Below, in pieces: positions 24,931 through 35,426 of a DNA stretch of 64,000 nucleotides. The position numbers and the translations under genes were made by a program. The notes under the pieces are model-generated. The model did no database searches. It was given only the letters and a program-made list of their open reading frames with translations, and was not told the DNA's origin. Positions within the stretch are counted from its first letter, which is position 1. Every line of letters begins with the position of its first letter. The DNA is from CADCVT01 sp036389155 (GTDB taxonomy: Bacteria; Actinomycetota; Thermoleophilia; Solirubrobacterales; Solirubrobacteraceae), in assembly GCA_036389155.1 (NCBI GenBank), contig DASVQN010000050.1, positions 124,001-188,000 on the forward strand, in the 5' to 3' direction.

Positions 24931-24936
24931 AGGCTA
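24931..24936 (-). promoter_or_regulatory. Candidate -10 box for moaDE-selA-selB
   Basis: Minus-strand TAGCCT ends 7 nt before the ATG at 24923 and overlaps the stop codon of the upstream arylsulfotransferase gene. Suggests a leaderless operon mRNA. Confidence 0.4.
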
Positions 24937-26964
24937 GGGCCGCGGGTGCATGACGTCCATCCCCGCTCGCAGCGCGGAGAGCGAGAACTCGGCGGGATCG
25001 AGCGGTACGACGCGGTAGGACAGATCGCCCGACGGCAGCGTGACGCGCCACCGCGGTGCGCCGTCGTCGTCGTACTCGCCGTATGTCGAGGCGCCGCCCC
25101 AGGACACCAGCCAGCCGTCCGCGAGGCGCCGCCCGCTGCCGCAGCAGAACGAGCTCGGGGCCCGGCCCGGGTCGGTCACCTCGTCGATCAGCGTGGCCGT
25201 CCCGGCCGCGGGGTCGATCGCGAACCGCGCGACGCGCGGGACGGGGTCGTCCTGCGCCGTTCGGTTGTCGTGCACCGTCACCGTCCCGTCGGGCAGCACC
25301 CGCGCGTCGTGCTGCCCCCCGAAGGTCGCGTCCGCCGCGTGCGCGCTGTCGCCCACGACGTCGAGGCGCTCCGGCGTGTCGGTGCCGCCGAGCTTCCACT
25401 CGACGTCGCCCGTCGCGCCGTCCACGCGGTAGAGCGCGTCGGTGTGGCGCAGCGAGACCAGGATGTCGTCGCCGACCGGCTCGACCGAGTTGATGTGGAC
25501 GATGTCGTAGAGGGTCTCGCTCCCCTGCGGCGTCGGCCACGTGGCCTTCCACCGCGCCGCCTCCTCGAGGGCGACGTGGTCGGCCGTGCTCCACCTCCAC
25601 ACGAGCGAGCCGTCCGGGGCGACCCGGCGCACCTCGCCGTCGACGACGGTCGCGTCGTTGGGATAGCCGTACGCGGACAGATCGACGTGCTCCCGCGTGC
25701 GGTAGGCCAGCAGCAGGCGGTCGCCGCCGGGGAGCAGCTGCATGTCGTGGTCGTCCGCCCCGACGTCGTCGCCGGCGTCCCACGAGGCCGCGACGGTCCC
25801 GTCGAGCTTGACGTCGTCGTAGGAGCCCGCGGCGAAGTTCGCGTGCGGCCAGAGCGACCACGCGAGGAGCCCGCCGGGCAGGCCCTTGGCGTCGATGAAG
25901 TTCCCGTGCTTCCACCAGATCGGCGTCGCGTGCTCGTCCGAGACGACGACGCCGAGGTCGACGCCGGCGAGCGACATCGGCGTGGCGATCGTCAGCGGGC
26001 TGCGGCCGGGCGCGAAGCGCTCGATCGTCGCGTCCGGGAACCACGCCGGCAGGCAGCGGACGTGGAAGTCCCCCGTCGCGGCACGAGAGGCCACGTTGAT
26101 CGTGGTCGCCTGGCTCTCGCCGAGCGGGACCTCGCGCGAGAACGTCCCCGCGGCGGGGGCGCCGCCGTCGACGGTCACGGTCGTGCCGGCCGGCGCGGCG
26201 ACGTCGACCGTGACGGGAACGGAGGGGTCGCAGCGCACGACGTAGTCGTGGATCGCCGGGTCGAACGGCGGATCGAGGCCCGGGTCGGTCGTGACGTCCG
26301 GCCAGCCGCCGGCCGGGCCCTGCTCCTCGCCCGGTGGCGGCTCGGGCTGCGGCGCGTCCGGCGGCGGCGACTGCGCGGGCGGGGGCAGGAGGAGCGGGGT
26401 CGGCGTGACGACCGGCGTCAGGCCCCACGACCAGCGCGCCGGGCGCCCGCGGAAGCAGCCGACGGTGAACGGCGCGCGGCGGGTCCAGTGGTAGTGGTAG
26501 ACCCGCCGTCCGGCGACGACGTGCGTGTGGCCGTGACAGCGATCGAGGCGGCGCGCCCGGCGCGGCCCGTAGATCGCGAACCCGTCGCGGGCGCGGGCGA
26601 GGACCTGGCGGTGATCGCCGGGCCGGGCCAGACAGGCCGCCGACTCCCGCCGGTAGCGCGGCCCGCGGCCGTTGGCGAGCACGCGGACCCCGCAGAGGTC
26701 GGCCGGGCCGTCGGGCGAGAAGGTCGCGGGCAGGACGGCGGTCCCGTCGCGCGCGACGGCGACCGGGGTCGTCGTCGGGACGCACCGCGCGCCGGGAAGC
26801 CGCCTCGGCGTGGGGGGCACCATCGCGATCGGGCCTTCCGCGAGCGGTGCGCCCGGCGGCCCGCACGACAGGACGCCGCCGGCCCACCGCGGGGCCGCCT
26901 GAGCGGGCGCGGCGGCGAAGAGCACGAGCAGGCCCACGGAAATCAGGCGCGACACCGGCGGCAC
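24934..26964 (-). CDS. Secreted YHYH-domain / arylsulfotransferase-like fusion
   Basis: 676 aa with a signal peptide (LISVGLLVLFAAAPAQA). Residues ~125-175 carry a YHYH-type domain: IYGPRRARRLDRCHGHTH, then VYHYHWTRRAPFTVGCFRG. A Pro-rich linker (~180-225) and a cadherin-like/Ig strand domain follow. The C-terminal ~400 residues are an arylsulfotransferase (ASST-type) beta-propeller: DDHDMQLLPGGDRLLL, DIVHINSVEPVGDDILVS, GDVEWKLGG, FGGQHDARVLPDGT. ASSTs transfer sulfate between phenols outside the cytoplasm. Whether this one is catalytic is uncertain; the fusion is unusual. Confidence 0.82.
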   Translation of the reverse strand: MPPVSRLISVGLLVLFAAAPAQAAPRWAGGVLSCGPPGAPLAEGPIAMVPPTPRRLPGARCVPTTTPVAVARDGTAVLPATFSPDGPADLCGVRVLANGRGPRYRRESAACLARPGDHRQVLARARDGFAIYGPRRARRLDRCHGHTHVVAGRRVYHYHWTRRAPFTVGCFRGRPARWSWGLTPVVTPTPLLLPPPAQSPPPDAPQPEPPPGEEQGPAGGWPDVTTDPGLDPPFDPAIHDYVVRCDPSVPVTVDVAAPAGTTVTVDGGAPAAGTFSREVPLGESQATTINVASRAATGDFHVRCLPAWFPDATIERFAPGRSPLTIATPMSLAGVDLGVVVSDEHATPIWWKHGNFIDAKGLPGGLLAWSLWPHANFAAGSYDDVKLDGTVAASWDAGDDVGADDHDMQLLPGGDRLLLAYRTREHVDLSAYGYPNDATVVDGEVRRVAPDGSLVWRWSTADHVALEEAARWKATWPTPQGSETLYDIVHINSVEPVGDDILVSLRHTDALYRVDGATGDVEWKLGGTDTPERLDVVGDSAHAADATFGGQHDARVLPDGTVTVHDNRTAQDDPVPRVARFAIDPAAGTATLIDEVTDPGRAPSSFCCGSGRRLADGWLVSWGGASTYGEYDDDGAPRWRVTLPSGDLSYRVVPLDPAEFSLSALRAGMDVMHPRP

Positions 26965-26998
26965 GGTAGCTCAGGCCGCTTGCGTACCCTTCAGGGCC

Positions 26999-28636
26999 AT
27001 GGCGACCGAGCCCAAGCCCGCCGAGGAGCGCCTCACCGTCGCGCCCATCGTCGGCCCCGAAGACCCCCGCCGGTTCACCGACTCGGGCATCGAGATCGAG
27101 AAGCTGTACACCGAGGAGGACGTCCCCGACGACCTCCCCGAGCGGCTCGGCGAGCCGGGCGAGCATCCGTACACGCGCGGCGTCCACCGCGAGATGTACC
27201 GCAAGCAGACGTGGACGATGCGCCAGTACGCGGGCTACGCGTCGGCGAAGGAGTCGAACGAGCGCTACCGCTACCTGCTCTCCCAGGGCGGCACGGGCCT
27301 CTCGATGGCCTTCGACCTCCCCACGCAGCTCGGCCTGGACTCCGACGACCCGCGCTGCCTCGGCGAGGTCGGCCGCACCGGCGTCGCCATCGACACGATC
27401 GAGGACATGCGGATCGCCTTCGACGGCATCCCGCTCGACCAGGTCTCCACGTCGATGACGATCAACGCGCCGGCGACCGTGCTCCTCCTCCTCTACGAGC
27501 TCGTCGGCGAGGAGCAGGGCGTGCCCGCCGAGAAGCTCCGCGGCACGACGCAGAACGACATCCTCAAGGAGTACATCGCCCGCGGGAACTTCATCTACCC
27601 GCCCGAGGGCGCGATGCGGCTCACGACAGACCTCTTCGCCTACTGCAAGGACCGCATCCCGCGCTGGAACACGATCTCGATCTCCGGCTACCACTTCCGC
27701 GAGAAGGGGTGCAGCGCGGTCCAGGAGGTCGCGTTCACGCTGGCCAACGGCATCTCGTACGTGCAGGCGGCGATCGACGCCGGCCTCGCCGTCGACGACT
27801 TCGCCCCGCGCCTGGCCTTCTTCTTCAACGGCCACAACAACGTCTTCCAGGAGGTCGCGAAGTTCCGCGCCGCCCGGAGGATGTGGGCGACGATCATGCG
27901 CGACCGCTTCGGGGCCTCCAGCCCGAAGTCGATGATGCTGCGCTTCCACACGCAGACCGGCGGCGTGACGCTCACCGCGCAGCAGCCGATCAACAACATC
28001 ATCCGCGTCGCGCTGCAGGGCTTCGCCGCGACGGCGGGCGGGACGCAGTCGCTGCACACCAACGGCTACGACGAGGCGCTCGCGCTGCCGACCGAGCGCG
28101 CGGCGAAGATCGCGCTGCGCACGCAGCAGATCCTCGCGCACGAGTCCGGCATCACCGACACCGTCGACCCGTTCGCCGGCTCGTACTTCGTCGAGGGGCT
28201 GACCGACGAGATCGAGTCGCGCGCGTACGAGCTGATCGGGAAGATCGACGAGATGGGCGGCTCGGTGAACGCGGTCGAGTTCGTGATGAAGGAGATCGAC
28301 GAGTCGGCCTGGGGCTACGCCGAGCGCTACCGCACCGGCCAGGACGTCGTCGTCGGCGTCAACAAGTACGTCGAGGACGACATCGAGATCGAGGACATCC
28401 TGCGCGTCGACCCCGAGAGCGAGCGCCAGCAGGTCGAGCGGCTCAAGGCGTTCAAGGAGTCGCGCGACGCGGGCGCCATCGACAAGCGGCTCGACGAGAT
28501 CCGCGAGGCGGCGCGCGGCACCGAGAACATGCTGCCGGTCCTGCGCGCGGCCTTGAAGGACGGGTGCTCGATCGGCGAGGTCTGCGGCGCGATGAAGGAC
28601 GTCTTCGGCGCCTACCAGCAGCCGGCGAGCTTCTAG
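26999..28636 (+). CDS. Acyl-CoA mutase large subunit (methylmalonyl-CoA mutase family)
   Basis: 545 aa: the TIM-barrel substrate domain only, so adenosylcobalamin must be bound by a separate small subunit not in the window. Family blocks: WTMRQYAGYASAKESNERY, GLSMAFDLPTQLGLDSDD, STSMTINAPA, TTQNDILKEYIARG, WNTISISGYHFREKG, LRFHTQTGGVTLTAQQP, GTQSLHTNGYDEALALPTE. At residues 61-67 it reads GVHREMY where methylmalonyl-CoA mutases have the Tyr-containing PYPTMY-type loop, so the substrate may differ. TACCCT lies 8 nt before the ATG. Stop shares CTAG with the convergent gene. Confidence 0.9.
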   Translation: MATEPKPAEERLTVAPIVGPEDPRRFTDSGIEIEKLYTEEDVPDDLPERLGEPGEHPYTRGVHREMYRKQTWTMRQYAGYASAKESNERYRYLLSQGGTGLSMAFDLPTQLGLDSDDPRCLGEVGRTGVAIDTIEDMRIAFDGIPLDQVSTSMTINAPATVLLLLYELVGEEQGVPAEKLRGTTQNDILKEYIARGNFIYPPEGAMRLTTDLFAYCKDRIPRWNTISISGYHFREKGCSAVQEVAFTLANGISYVQAAIDAGLAVDDFAPRLAFFFNGHNNVFQEVAKFRAARRMWATIMRDRFGASSPKSMMLRFHTQTGGVTLTAQQPINNIIRVALQGFAATAGGTQSLHTNGYDEALALPTERAAKIALRTQQILAHESGITDTVDPFAGSYFVEGLTDEIESRAYELIGKIDEMGGSVNAVEFVMKEIDESAWGYAERYRTGQDVVVGVNKYVEDDIEIEDILRVDPESERQQVERLKAFKESRDAGAIDKRLDEIREAARGTENMLPVLRAALKDGCSIGEVCGAMKDVFGAYQQPASF

Positions 28637-29796
28637 CGCTTCAGCGTCAGCGGCGCGCTCAGCGTCGCGGGCGAGCCCGACGTGGGCGCGAACCGCACGC
28701 GGACGGTGAGCCGCGCGCGGCGGGCCCGCTTGAGCATCCTGCGGCCCTGCGCCGTCGCGCGCAGCGAGATCGTGGTGCGGCCGGCCGCGTCGGTGGCGCG
28801 GCGCCCGCGGGCGACCACCCGCCGCGCGGCGGCCCGCCCGCCGGCGGTCGTCTGGAGCAGCTCGACCGTGGCGACGCCCGGGCGGCCTGCGTCGACGACG
28901 ATCTTCGCGCCGCGGCGCAGGAGGCCGCGGATCGCCGTCCGGCGCAGCGTGCGCAGCGCCGCCTGCCGCAGCGCCGTCGCCGCCGTCTCGGAGGAGACGG
29001 TCGGGAGGACGGAGGGCGGCGGCGGGGGCGGTCCGGTCGGCTCGGCGGGCCCCGGAGGAGGCGGCGGCGGCGGGACGATCCGCAGCGGCCGGACGACGAC
29101 GCTCGCGTTCATCGCCTGGTCGAGGTGGGTGACGCGCAGCTTGTAGTCGTCGCGCGGCTCGACCGCCGGCGACAGCTCGGCGGCCCAGCGCCCGTCGGGC
29201 CCGACCTCCGGCTCGGCGGTCGCGACGCCGACCTCGCCGTGGCCGTCGGGATTCGGCTTGGTCAGGACGACGTGGACCTGCGGCATGTCGCCGGGATCGC
29301 GCGAGGACGTGCCGGAGATCGCGGGGGTGTCGTCGGTCGTCTGCTCGGGCGTGGGGTCGACCGCGAGCTTCGGGGCGACGCCGTCGACGACGAAGCTGGT
29401 CGCGACCGTCGTCGTGTTGCCGGCCTCGTCCTCGGCGACGACGTCGGCGTCGTAGCGGACGCCGTGGGTCAACGGCGGGTCGTCGGCCTGCTGGAAGTTG
29501 AAGGACCATGAGCCGCTCTGCGGGCCGATCGCCTCCTCGGCGGCGACGGCGCCCTCCGGGTCGCGGATCGTGATCGTGATCGTCGGCTCGGCCGTGGTGT
29601 CGTCCGAGACGCCGCCGCTGAAGTACGGGCGCGGCTGCTGGTAGTACGTGAAGTTCCCGGAGTCGGGCTGGGAGACCGAGAGCGTCGGCGGCGTCGTGTC
29701 GCCGGCGGCGAGCGCGGGCGGCGCGGCCGCCGCGACCGCCGCGACCGCCGCGAGCGCGGCGAGGAGCGCTCCTCGGAACACCGCGGCGGACCTCAT
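28633..29796 (-). CDS. Secreted multi-domain Ig/FN3-like protein
   Basis: 387 aa. A signal peptide (ALLAALAAVAAVAAAAPPALA) is followed by TTPPTLSVSQP, then two or three bacterial Ig-like domains (DDTTAEPTITITIRDPEG, YDADVVAEDEAGNTTTVA), a poly-Pro linker (~255-275) and a basic C-terminal beta-domain ending SAPLTLKR. It is paralogous in layout to its upstream partner (29793-30905), to which it is joined by an ATGA overlap. Probably surface-exposed; no enzymatic motif. Confidence 0.82.
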   Translation of the reverse strand: MRSAAVFRGALLAALAAVAAVAAAAPPALAAGDTTPPTLSVSQPDSGNFTYYQQPRPYFSGGVSDDTTAEPTITITIRDPEGAVAAEEAIGPQSGSWSFNFQQADDPPLTHGVRYDADVVAEDEAGNTTTVATSFVVDGVAPKLAVDPTPEQTTDDTPAISGTSSRDPGDMPQVHVVLTKPNPDGHGEVGVATAEPEVGPDGRWAAELSPAVEPRDDYKLRVTHLDQAMNASVVVRPLRIVPPPPPPPGPAEPTGPPPPPPSVLPTVSSETAATALRQAALRTLRRTAIRGLLRRGAKIVVDAGRPGVATVELLQTTAGGRAAARRVVARGRRATDAAGRTTISLRATAQGRRMLKRARRARLTVRVRFAPTSGSPATLSAPLTLKR

Positions 29797-30905
29797 CGCG
29801 GCCGGCGCCCCACGGTCACCGCTGACGCGCGGCGCGCGACGGTCCCGTCCGCGGACGTGAACGACAGGCGGAGGCGCAGGCGCGCGCTGCGGGCGCGGCG
29901 CGCCGCGGTCCGGCGGCCGCGGCGGGTGGGGCGCACCCGCACGGTCGCGCGGCCGCTGAGCACCCGTCGCTTCCCTGCCGCGAGCCGCCGGCCGGCGGCG
30001 TCGAGGAGGGCGACGGAGGCCGTGCCGGGCTCGCTCGCCTGGAACGCGACGGTGGCACCGCGCCGCAGCAGCGTCGCGAGACGCCGCTCGGCGAAGCTCT
30101 TCACCGCGGCGGCGCGCAGCTCGTCGACCGGGCTCGAGGCGGGGAACGCCGGGGGTGGTGGCGGCGGCTGGGCGTCCGGCGTCGGCAGGATGTCGATGAC
30201 CCGCCTGACCCTCGTCTCGTGCTCGTAGTGGTCCCACCGCGTGACGTCGAGGAAGTACCTCCCCGGCGGCACCGCCGGCAGCTCGCCCGCGAACCGGTCG
30301 TCCTCCATCGCCCAGAACTCGTGGACGGGTCGCACGGGGCCCTGGTAGTTCTCGCTCTCGAGGAAGATCTCCACCGTGTCGCCGTCGCCCTCGTCGATCC
30401 GGCCGGTGCCCGCGACGTTCAGGGTGGCGTCGGTCGTCTGGATGTCGGTCGCCGGCTGCGTCAGGACGAGGTCGGGCGCCTCGGAGTCGGCGCGGAAGCG
30501 GCGGACCGCCGAGGTTCCCGTATTCCCTGCCCCATCCGTCGCGCTCGCCACGGCCTCGTACCACCGGCCGTGCCTGAGCGGCGGGTAGCCCTCCCACTGG
30601 GGGCTGGCGTTCCATCCCTCGTGGGCGGTGAGGTGCGCCACCTCCGGCCCGCCGTCGGCCTCCCGGATCGTGACGTGGACCTGGGTCGGCGCGTAGCTGC
30701 GGCGGCTCGCCCGGGCGCCGCCCGTCTCCTCGTCGCTCATCGTCCCGCTGATCAGCGCGTTGAAGCCGTTGACGGTGCCGCCCTCGGCGGGCCGGGTGAT
30801 CTCGAGCGTCGGCGGCGTCGTGTCCTCCGCCGCGGCGGGCGAGGCCGGCGCCACGCACGCGGCCGTCAGGAGCGCGAGGAGGCCTAGGATCCGCCCTCTG
30901 AACAC
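29793..30905 (-). CDS. Secreted Ig-like protein, paralogue of the next gene
   Basis: 370 aa from GTG at 30905. Signal peptide LGLLALLTAACVAPASPAAA, then DTTPPTLEITRPAEGGTV, two Ig-like domains, a poly-Pro linker and an Arg-rich C-terminal domain (RATVRVRPTRRGRRTAARRA) ending VTVGRRPR. The Cys in LLTAACVAP resembles a lipobox but AACV is weak, so signal peptidase I is likelier. TAAGGT lies 8 nt before the GTG. Divergent from the SRPBCC/Pro-Glu protein at 30977. Confidence 0.82.
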   Translation of the reverse strand: MFRGRILGLLALLTAACVAPASPAAAEDTTPPTLEITRPAEGGTVNGFNALISGTMSDEETGGARASRRSYAPTQVHVTIREADGGPEVAHLTAHEGWNASPQWEGYPPLRHGRWYEAVASATDGAGNTGTSAVRRFRADSEAPDLVLTQPATDIQTTDATLNVAGTGRIDEGDGDTVEIFLESENYQGPVRPVHEFWAMEDDRFAGELPAVPPGRYFLDVTRWDHYEHETRVRRVIDILPTPDAQPPPPPPAFPASSPVDELRAAAVKSFAERRLATLLRRGATVAFQASEPGTASVALLDAAGRRLAAGKRRVLSGRATVRVRPTRRGRRTAARRARSARLRLRLSFTSADGTVARRASAVTVGRRPR

Positions 30906-30976
30906 TGTGGGTGACCTTAGCTTGCGGTGGGTGCAAAAGAAAGGAATCGGGACACCGCCGGTCGAAACGATCCGCG

Positions 30977-31762
30977 ATGCCCGAAGCACGCCGAACCCTC
31001 GTGAAGTCCCCGCCCGAGCTGTGGGCGGAGATCTCCGACCCCGACTGCCTGGCCAGGCACCTCGAGCCCTTCGGGGAGATCCGGATCACCCGGGTCGAGC
31101 CGGAGACCACCGTCGCCTGGGAGGGCGACCGCGCGCGCGGCACGGTGGAGCTCTCGGCGTCGGGCTGGGGCACGAAGGTGACGCTCCGGGCGGACCCGGT
31201 CGAGGACGAGGCGGCGCTCCAGCAACCGCTCGCGGCGGAGGAGCCCCCGGCCGAGGACCCCCCACCCGCGCCCGCGGCGGCGGAGGAGCCTCCGGCCGCG
31301 CCCGCTCCGGCCGCGGAGGAGGCCCAGGCGGAGGCGCCTCCGGCCGCGCCCGCTCCGGCCGCGGAGGAGGCCCAGGCGGAGGAGCCTCCGGCCGCGTCGG
31401 CTCCGGCGGCGGAGGAGCCCTGGAAGCGGCGCGGCTTCTTCGCGCGGCTGTTCGGGCGGCGTCGGGAGGAGGGCGGCGAGGAAATCGCTCCGCCGGTCGT
31501 TGAGGAAGAGGTCGTCGAGGAGGTCGCGCCCCCGGTCGTCGCGGAGGAGGCCGCTCCGCCGGTCGCGGAGGAGGTGGCTCCCCCGGCCGTCGAGGAGGGC
31601 GCCGCGGAGGCGGTCGTCGAGGACGAGGTCGCCTGCGTCGAGGAGCCTTCCGTCGAGGGGGAGATCGCCGTCACCCGCATCGGCGACGACGAGGCCGCGG
31701 CCGTTCTGGACGGGGTGCTCGACGCGCTCGGGTCGGCGCACCACCGCCCGTTCTCGCGCTAG
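30977..31762 (+). CDS. SRPBCC-like domain plus Pro/Ala/Glu-rich repeat protein
   Basis: 261 aa. Residues 1-75 look like an SRPBCC N-terminal half (RTLVKSPPELWAEISDPDC, TVAWEGDRARGTVELSASG, WGTKVTLRADP). The rest is disordered, Pro/Ala/Glu-rich, with three tandem 16-residue repeats (103-150), a short basic patch (WKRRGFFARLFGRRREE), more acidic Pro repeats, and a C-terminal segment IAVTRIGDDEAAAVLDGVLDAL. Function unknown; perhaps a cytoplasmic adaptor. It is 46 bp upstream of acyl-CoA carboxylase beta. Confidence 0.75.
   Translation: MPEARRTLVKSPPELWAEISDPDCLARHLEPFGEIRITRVEPETTVAWEGDRARGTVELSASGWGTKVTLRADPVEDEAALQQPLAAEEPPAEDPPPAPAAAEEPPAAPAPAAEEAQAEAPPAAPAPAAEEAQAEEPPAASAPAAEEPWKRRGFFARLFGRRREEGGEEIAPPVVEEEVVEEVAPPVVAEEAAPPVAEEVAPPAVEEGAAEAVVEDEVACVEEPSVEGEIAVTRIGDDEAAAVLDGVLDALGSAHHRPFSR
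31283..31426 (+). repeat. Three tandem 48-bp coding repeats
   Basis: Units 31283-31330, 31331-31378 and 31379-31426, in frame (16 codons each), encoding EEPPAAPAPAAEEAQA and variants. The first two differ at only one or two bases; the third has diverged at its end. Likely to vary in copy number by slippage. Confidence 0.85.
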
Positions 31763-31808
31763 CCGGCGCTCCGGCCGAGGACGCCCGACCAGTACCCTCG
31801 GGCGCCGA

Positions 31809-33379
<1,571 letters not shown>

Positions 33380-33380
<1 letters not shown>

Positions 33381-35011
33381 TGCGCCGACTCCTCCTCCTC
33401 ACCACCGCGGCCGCGCTCGTCGCCGCGGCGCCCGCCGCCGCCTTCGAGGTCGCCGTCCCGACGGCCGCGCCCGCTGACGTCAAGGCCGGCCAGCACAGCG
33501 ACGTCAAGCTCCGGATCGAGCCGAAGGGCGGCCAGGTCAAGGACATCGACATCCACTTCCCGGCCGGGCTCGTCGGCGACCCCAACGCGACCGAGCGTTG
33601 CACGATCCAGCAGTTCGAGTCCAACTCGTGCCCGCCGGAGACGCAGGTCGGGACGAGCAAGACCGAGGCGACCGTCCTGGGCGTCCCGCAGACGCTCGAC
33701 GGCACGATCTTCAACATGCAGCCGCGCGGCACCGAGCCCGCGCGCCTCGGGATCCTCATCAAGCCGCCGATGGGCGACCCGATCCGCCTGGAGTCCCCGG
33801 TGACCTCGCGCACGACCGACGGCGGGCTGGACTCCACGCTGCGCGACATCCCGAACAAGTTCTCGGGCCTCGACATCACGATCACCGCGATCGAGACGAC
33901 GCTGCTCGGCAAGGCCGCGACCGGCAAGCCGTTCATGCAGAACCCGACGAGCTGCGGCGACGAGGTCACCACGATCGACGCGACCGCCTACGACGGCTCC
34001 AAGGCGCAGGGCAGCGCGAAGTTCATCTCGACGGACTGCGAGGCGCTGCCGTTCCACCCGACGTTCGAGGCCGTCGCCGGCGCCGCAGGCAAGACCGCCG
34101 CGAAGACGAACCCGCCGTTCACCACCGTCGTCGGCCAGGTGCCCGGCGAGGCCAACGCCAAGCGCGTCAGCGTCACGCTGCCCACGGCGCTCGCCGTGGC
34201 GGCCGACCGCCTCAGCCGCGCGTGCCCGACGTCGAGCTTCCAGGCGGGCACCTGCGACAAGCTCGCGACCGTCGGCCAGGCGACGGCGATCACCCCGCTG
34301 CTCACCGCCCCGCTGCAGGGCCCTGTCCTCTTCGTCGAGGGTGCGGGCCTGCCGGACATCGTCCTCTCGCTCACCGGCCCGCTCAGCCTGACGCTGCGCG
34401 GGACGAACGAGTTCAAGCCGAACGGCCAGGTCACCACGTTCGAGGGCATCCCGGACGTTCCGCTCAGCCGCTTCGAGCTGCGCTTCAACGGCGGCTTCGA
34501 GGGCCTGCTCGTCGCGTCGCGCGACCTGTGCGCCGCGCCGCTCGAGGTCAACGCGTCGTTCGTCTCGCACGCGAACACGTCGTACACGACGACGGTCCCC
34601 GCGAAGGTCGAGGGCTGCGGCGCCGTCGACACGCCGCCGGTCCCGCGCCTCGCGCGGCCGAAGGCGACGATCCGCGTCGCCGGCCTGCGCAAGGGGCGGC
34701 CGTCGCTGCGCCTGAAGGTCACCGCCGACGCGGGCGCGCGCCTGCGCCGCGTGCGCCTGAACCTGCCGAAGGGGATGACGCTGAGCAAGCGGACGCGGCT
34801 GCAGGGCGCGAAGGTGCGCTCCAAGCGGCGCGCGATCGAGATCCCCGGCCGCTCGGGCGGCACGCGGTCGATCGCGCTGACGCTGCGCGGCGGGACGCTC
34901 ACGGTGACGAAGAGGCTGCGCCGCGCCAAGCGGCTGCGCTTCGGCGTCGTCGCGACCGAGACGAGCGGGCGGAAGACCACGCGCCGCGTCAGCGTGAAGC
35001 CGCGCCGGTAG
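33380..35011 (+). CDS. Large secreted protein of unknown family
   Basis: 543 aa. Clear signal peptide (RRLLLLTTAAALVAAAPAAAF). The mature chain is beta-rich with cysteine pairs (ERCTIQQFESNSCPPETQVG; SCGDEV; SRACPTSSFQAGTCDKLATVG), with repeated FPAGLVGDPNA-like and LPTALAVAADRL-like segments, ending in an Ig-like, strongly basic C-terminal domain (LRRVRLNLPKGMTLSKRTRL) and tail VSVKPRR. No enzyme motif. One-base overlap with pccB makes it co-transcribed, though a functional link is not evident. Confidence 0.83.
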
Positions 35012-35021
35012 CCTGGCCCGC

Positions 35022-35408
35022 GTGAGCGGCAAGGAGGCGCAGGACGACGTCCCGGACCTCGTCCGGAAGATGCGCGCCTACAAGGAGCGCCACCTGCGCC
35101 GGCCGAAGCCGGTCCGGTGGCTGTTCGTCGCCGCCGGCTTCACCGTCCTGCTCGCCGGCCTGGCGATGCTCGTCCTCCCCGGGCCGGCGCTCGCCGTCAT
35201 CCCGATCGGGCTGTTCCTCCTCGCGCTGGAGTTCCAGTGGGCCGAGACGTGGCTCGAGCGCTCCATCCACCAGGCCGACCGCGCGAAGCAGAGGGCCGCG
35301 GAGACGTCGACGCTGACGCGGGTCATCACGGTCGGCGGCACGGTGCTGGCCGTCGCCGGCTTCGCCGCGTGGGCGCTGGTCGGCGACATCCCCATCCTGC
35401 CGGTCTAG
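35022..35408 (+). CDS. PGPGW-type (TIGR02611-like) small membrane protein
   Basis: 128 aa from GTG. Two membrane segments with VLPGPALAVIPIGLFLLALEF between them, matching the PGPGW/TIGR02611 family of actinobacterial membrane proteins, and a C-terminal hydrophobic helix (VITVGGTVLAVAGFAAWALVG). Function unknown. The cytoplasmic N-terminus is charged (VRKMRAYKERHLRRPKPVRW). It sits 10 bp after the secreted protein gene. Confidence 0.82.
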   Translation: MSGKEAQDDVPDLVRKMRAYKERHLRRPKPVRWLFVAAGFTVLLAGLAMLVLPGPALAVIPIGLFLLALEFQWAETWLERSIHQADRAKQRAAETSTLTRVITVGGTVLAVAGFAAWALVGDIPILPV

Positions 35409-35414
35409 TCCCGG

Positions 35415-35420
35415 TACGCT
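35415..35420 (+). promoter_or_regulatory. Candidate -10 box for gene at 35427
   Basis: TACGCT ends 6 nt before the ATG at 35427; leaderless spacing, no clear -35. Confidence 0.35.
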
Positions 35421-35426
35421 CGGCGC

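Noticed and set aside
26965..26998. Cobalamin riboswitch before the B12-dependent mutase
   Set aside because: The gap is only 34 bp and the gene looks leaderless, leaving no room for a riboswitch.
24772..29511. Opposite-frame open reading frames over 1500 codons long
   Set aside because: They run through the well-supported arylsulfotransferase and mutase genes, are dominated by Arg/Ala/Pro/Gly, and lack domains; such long antisense frames are expected in very GC-rich coding DNA.
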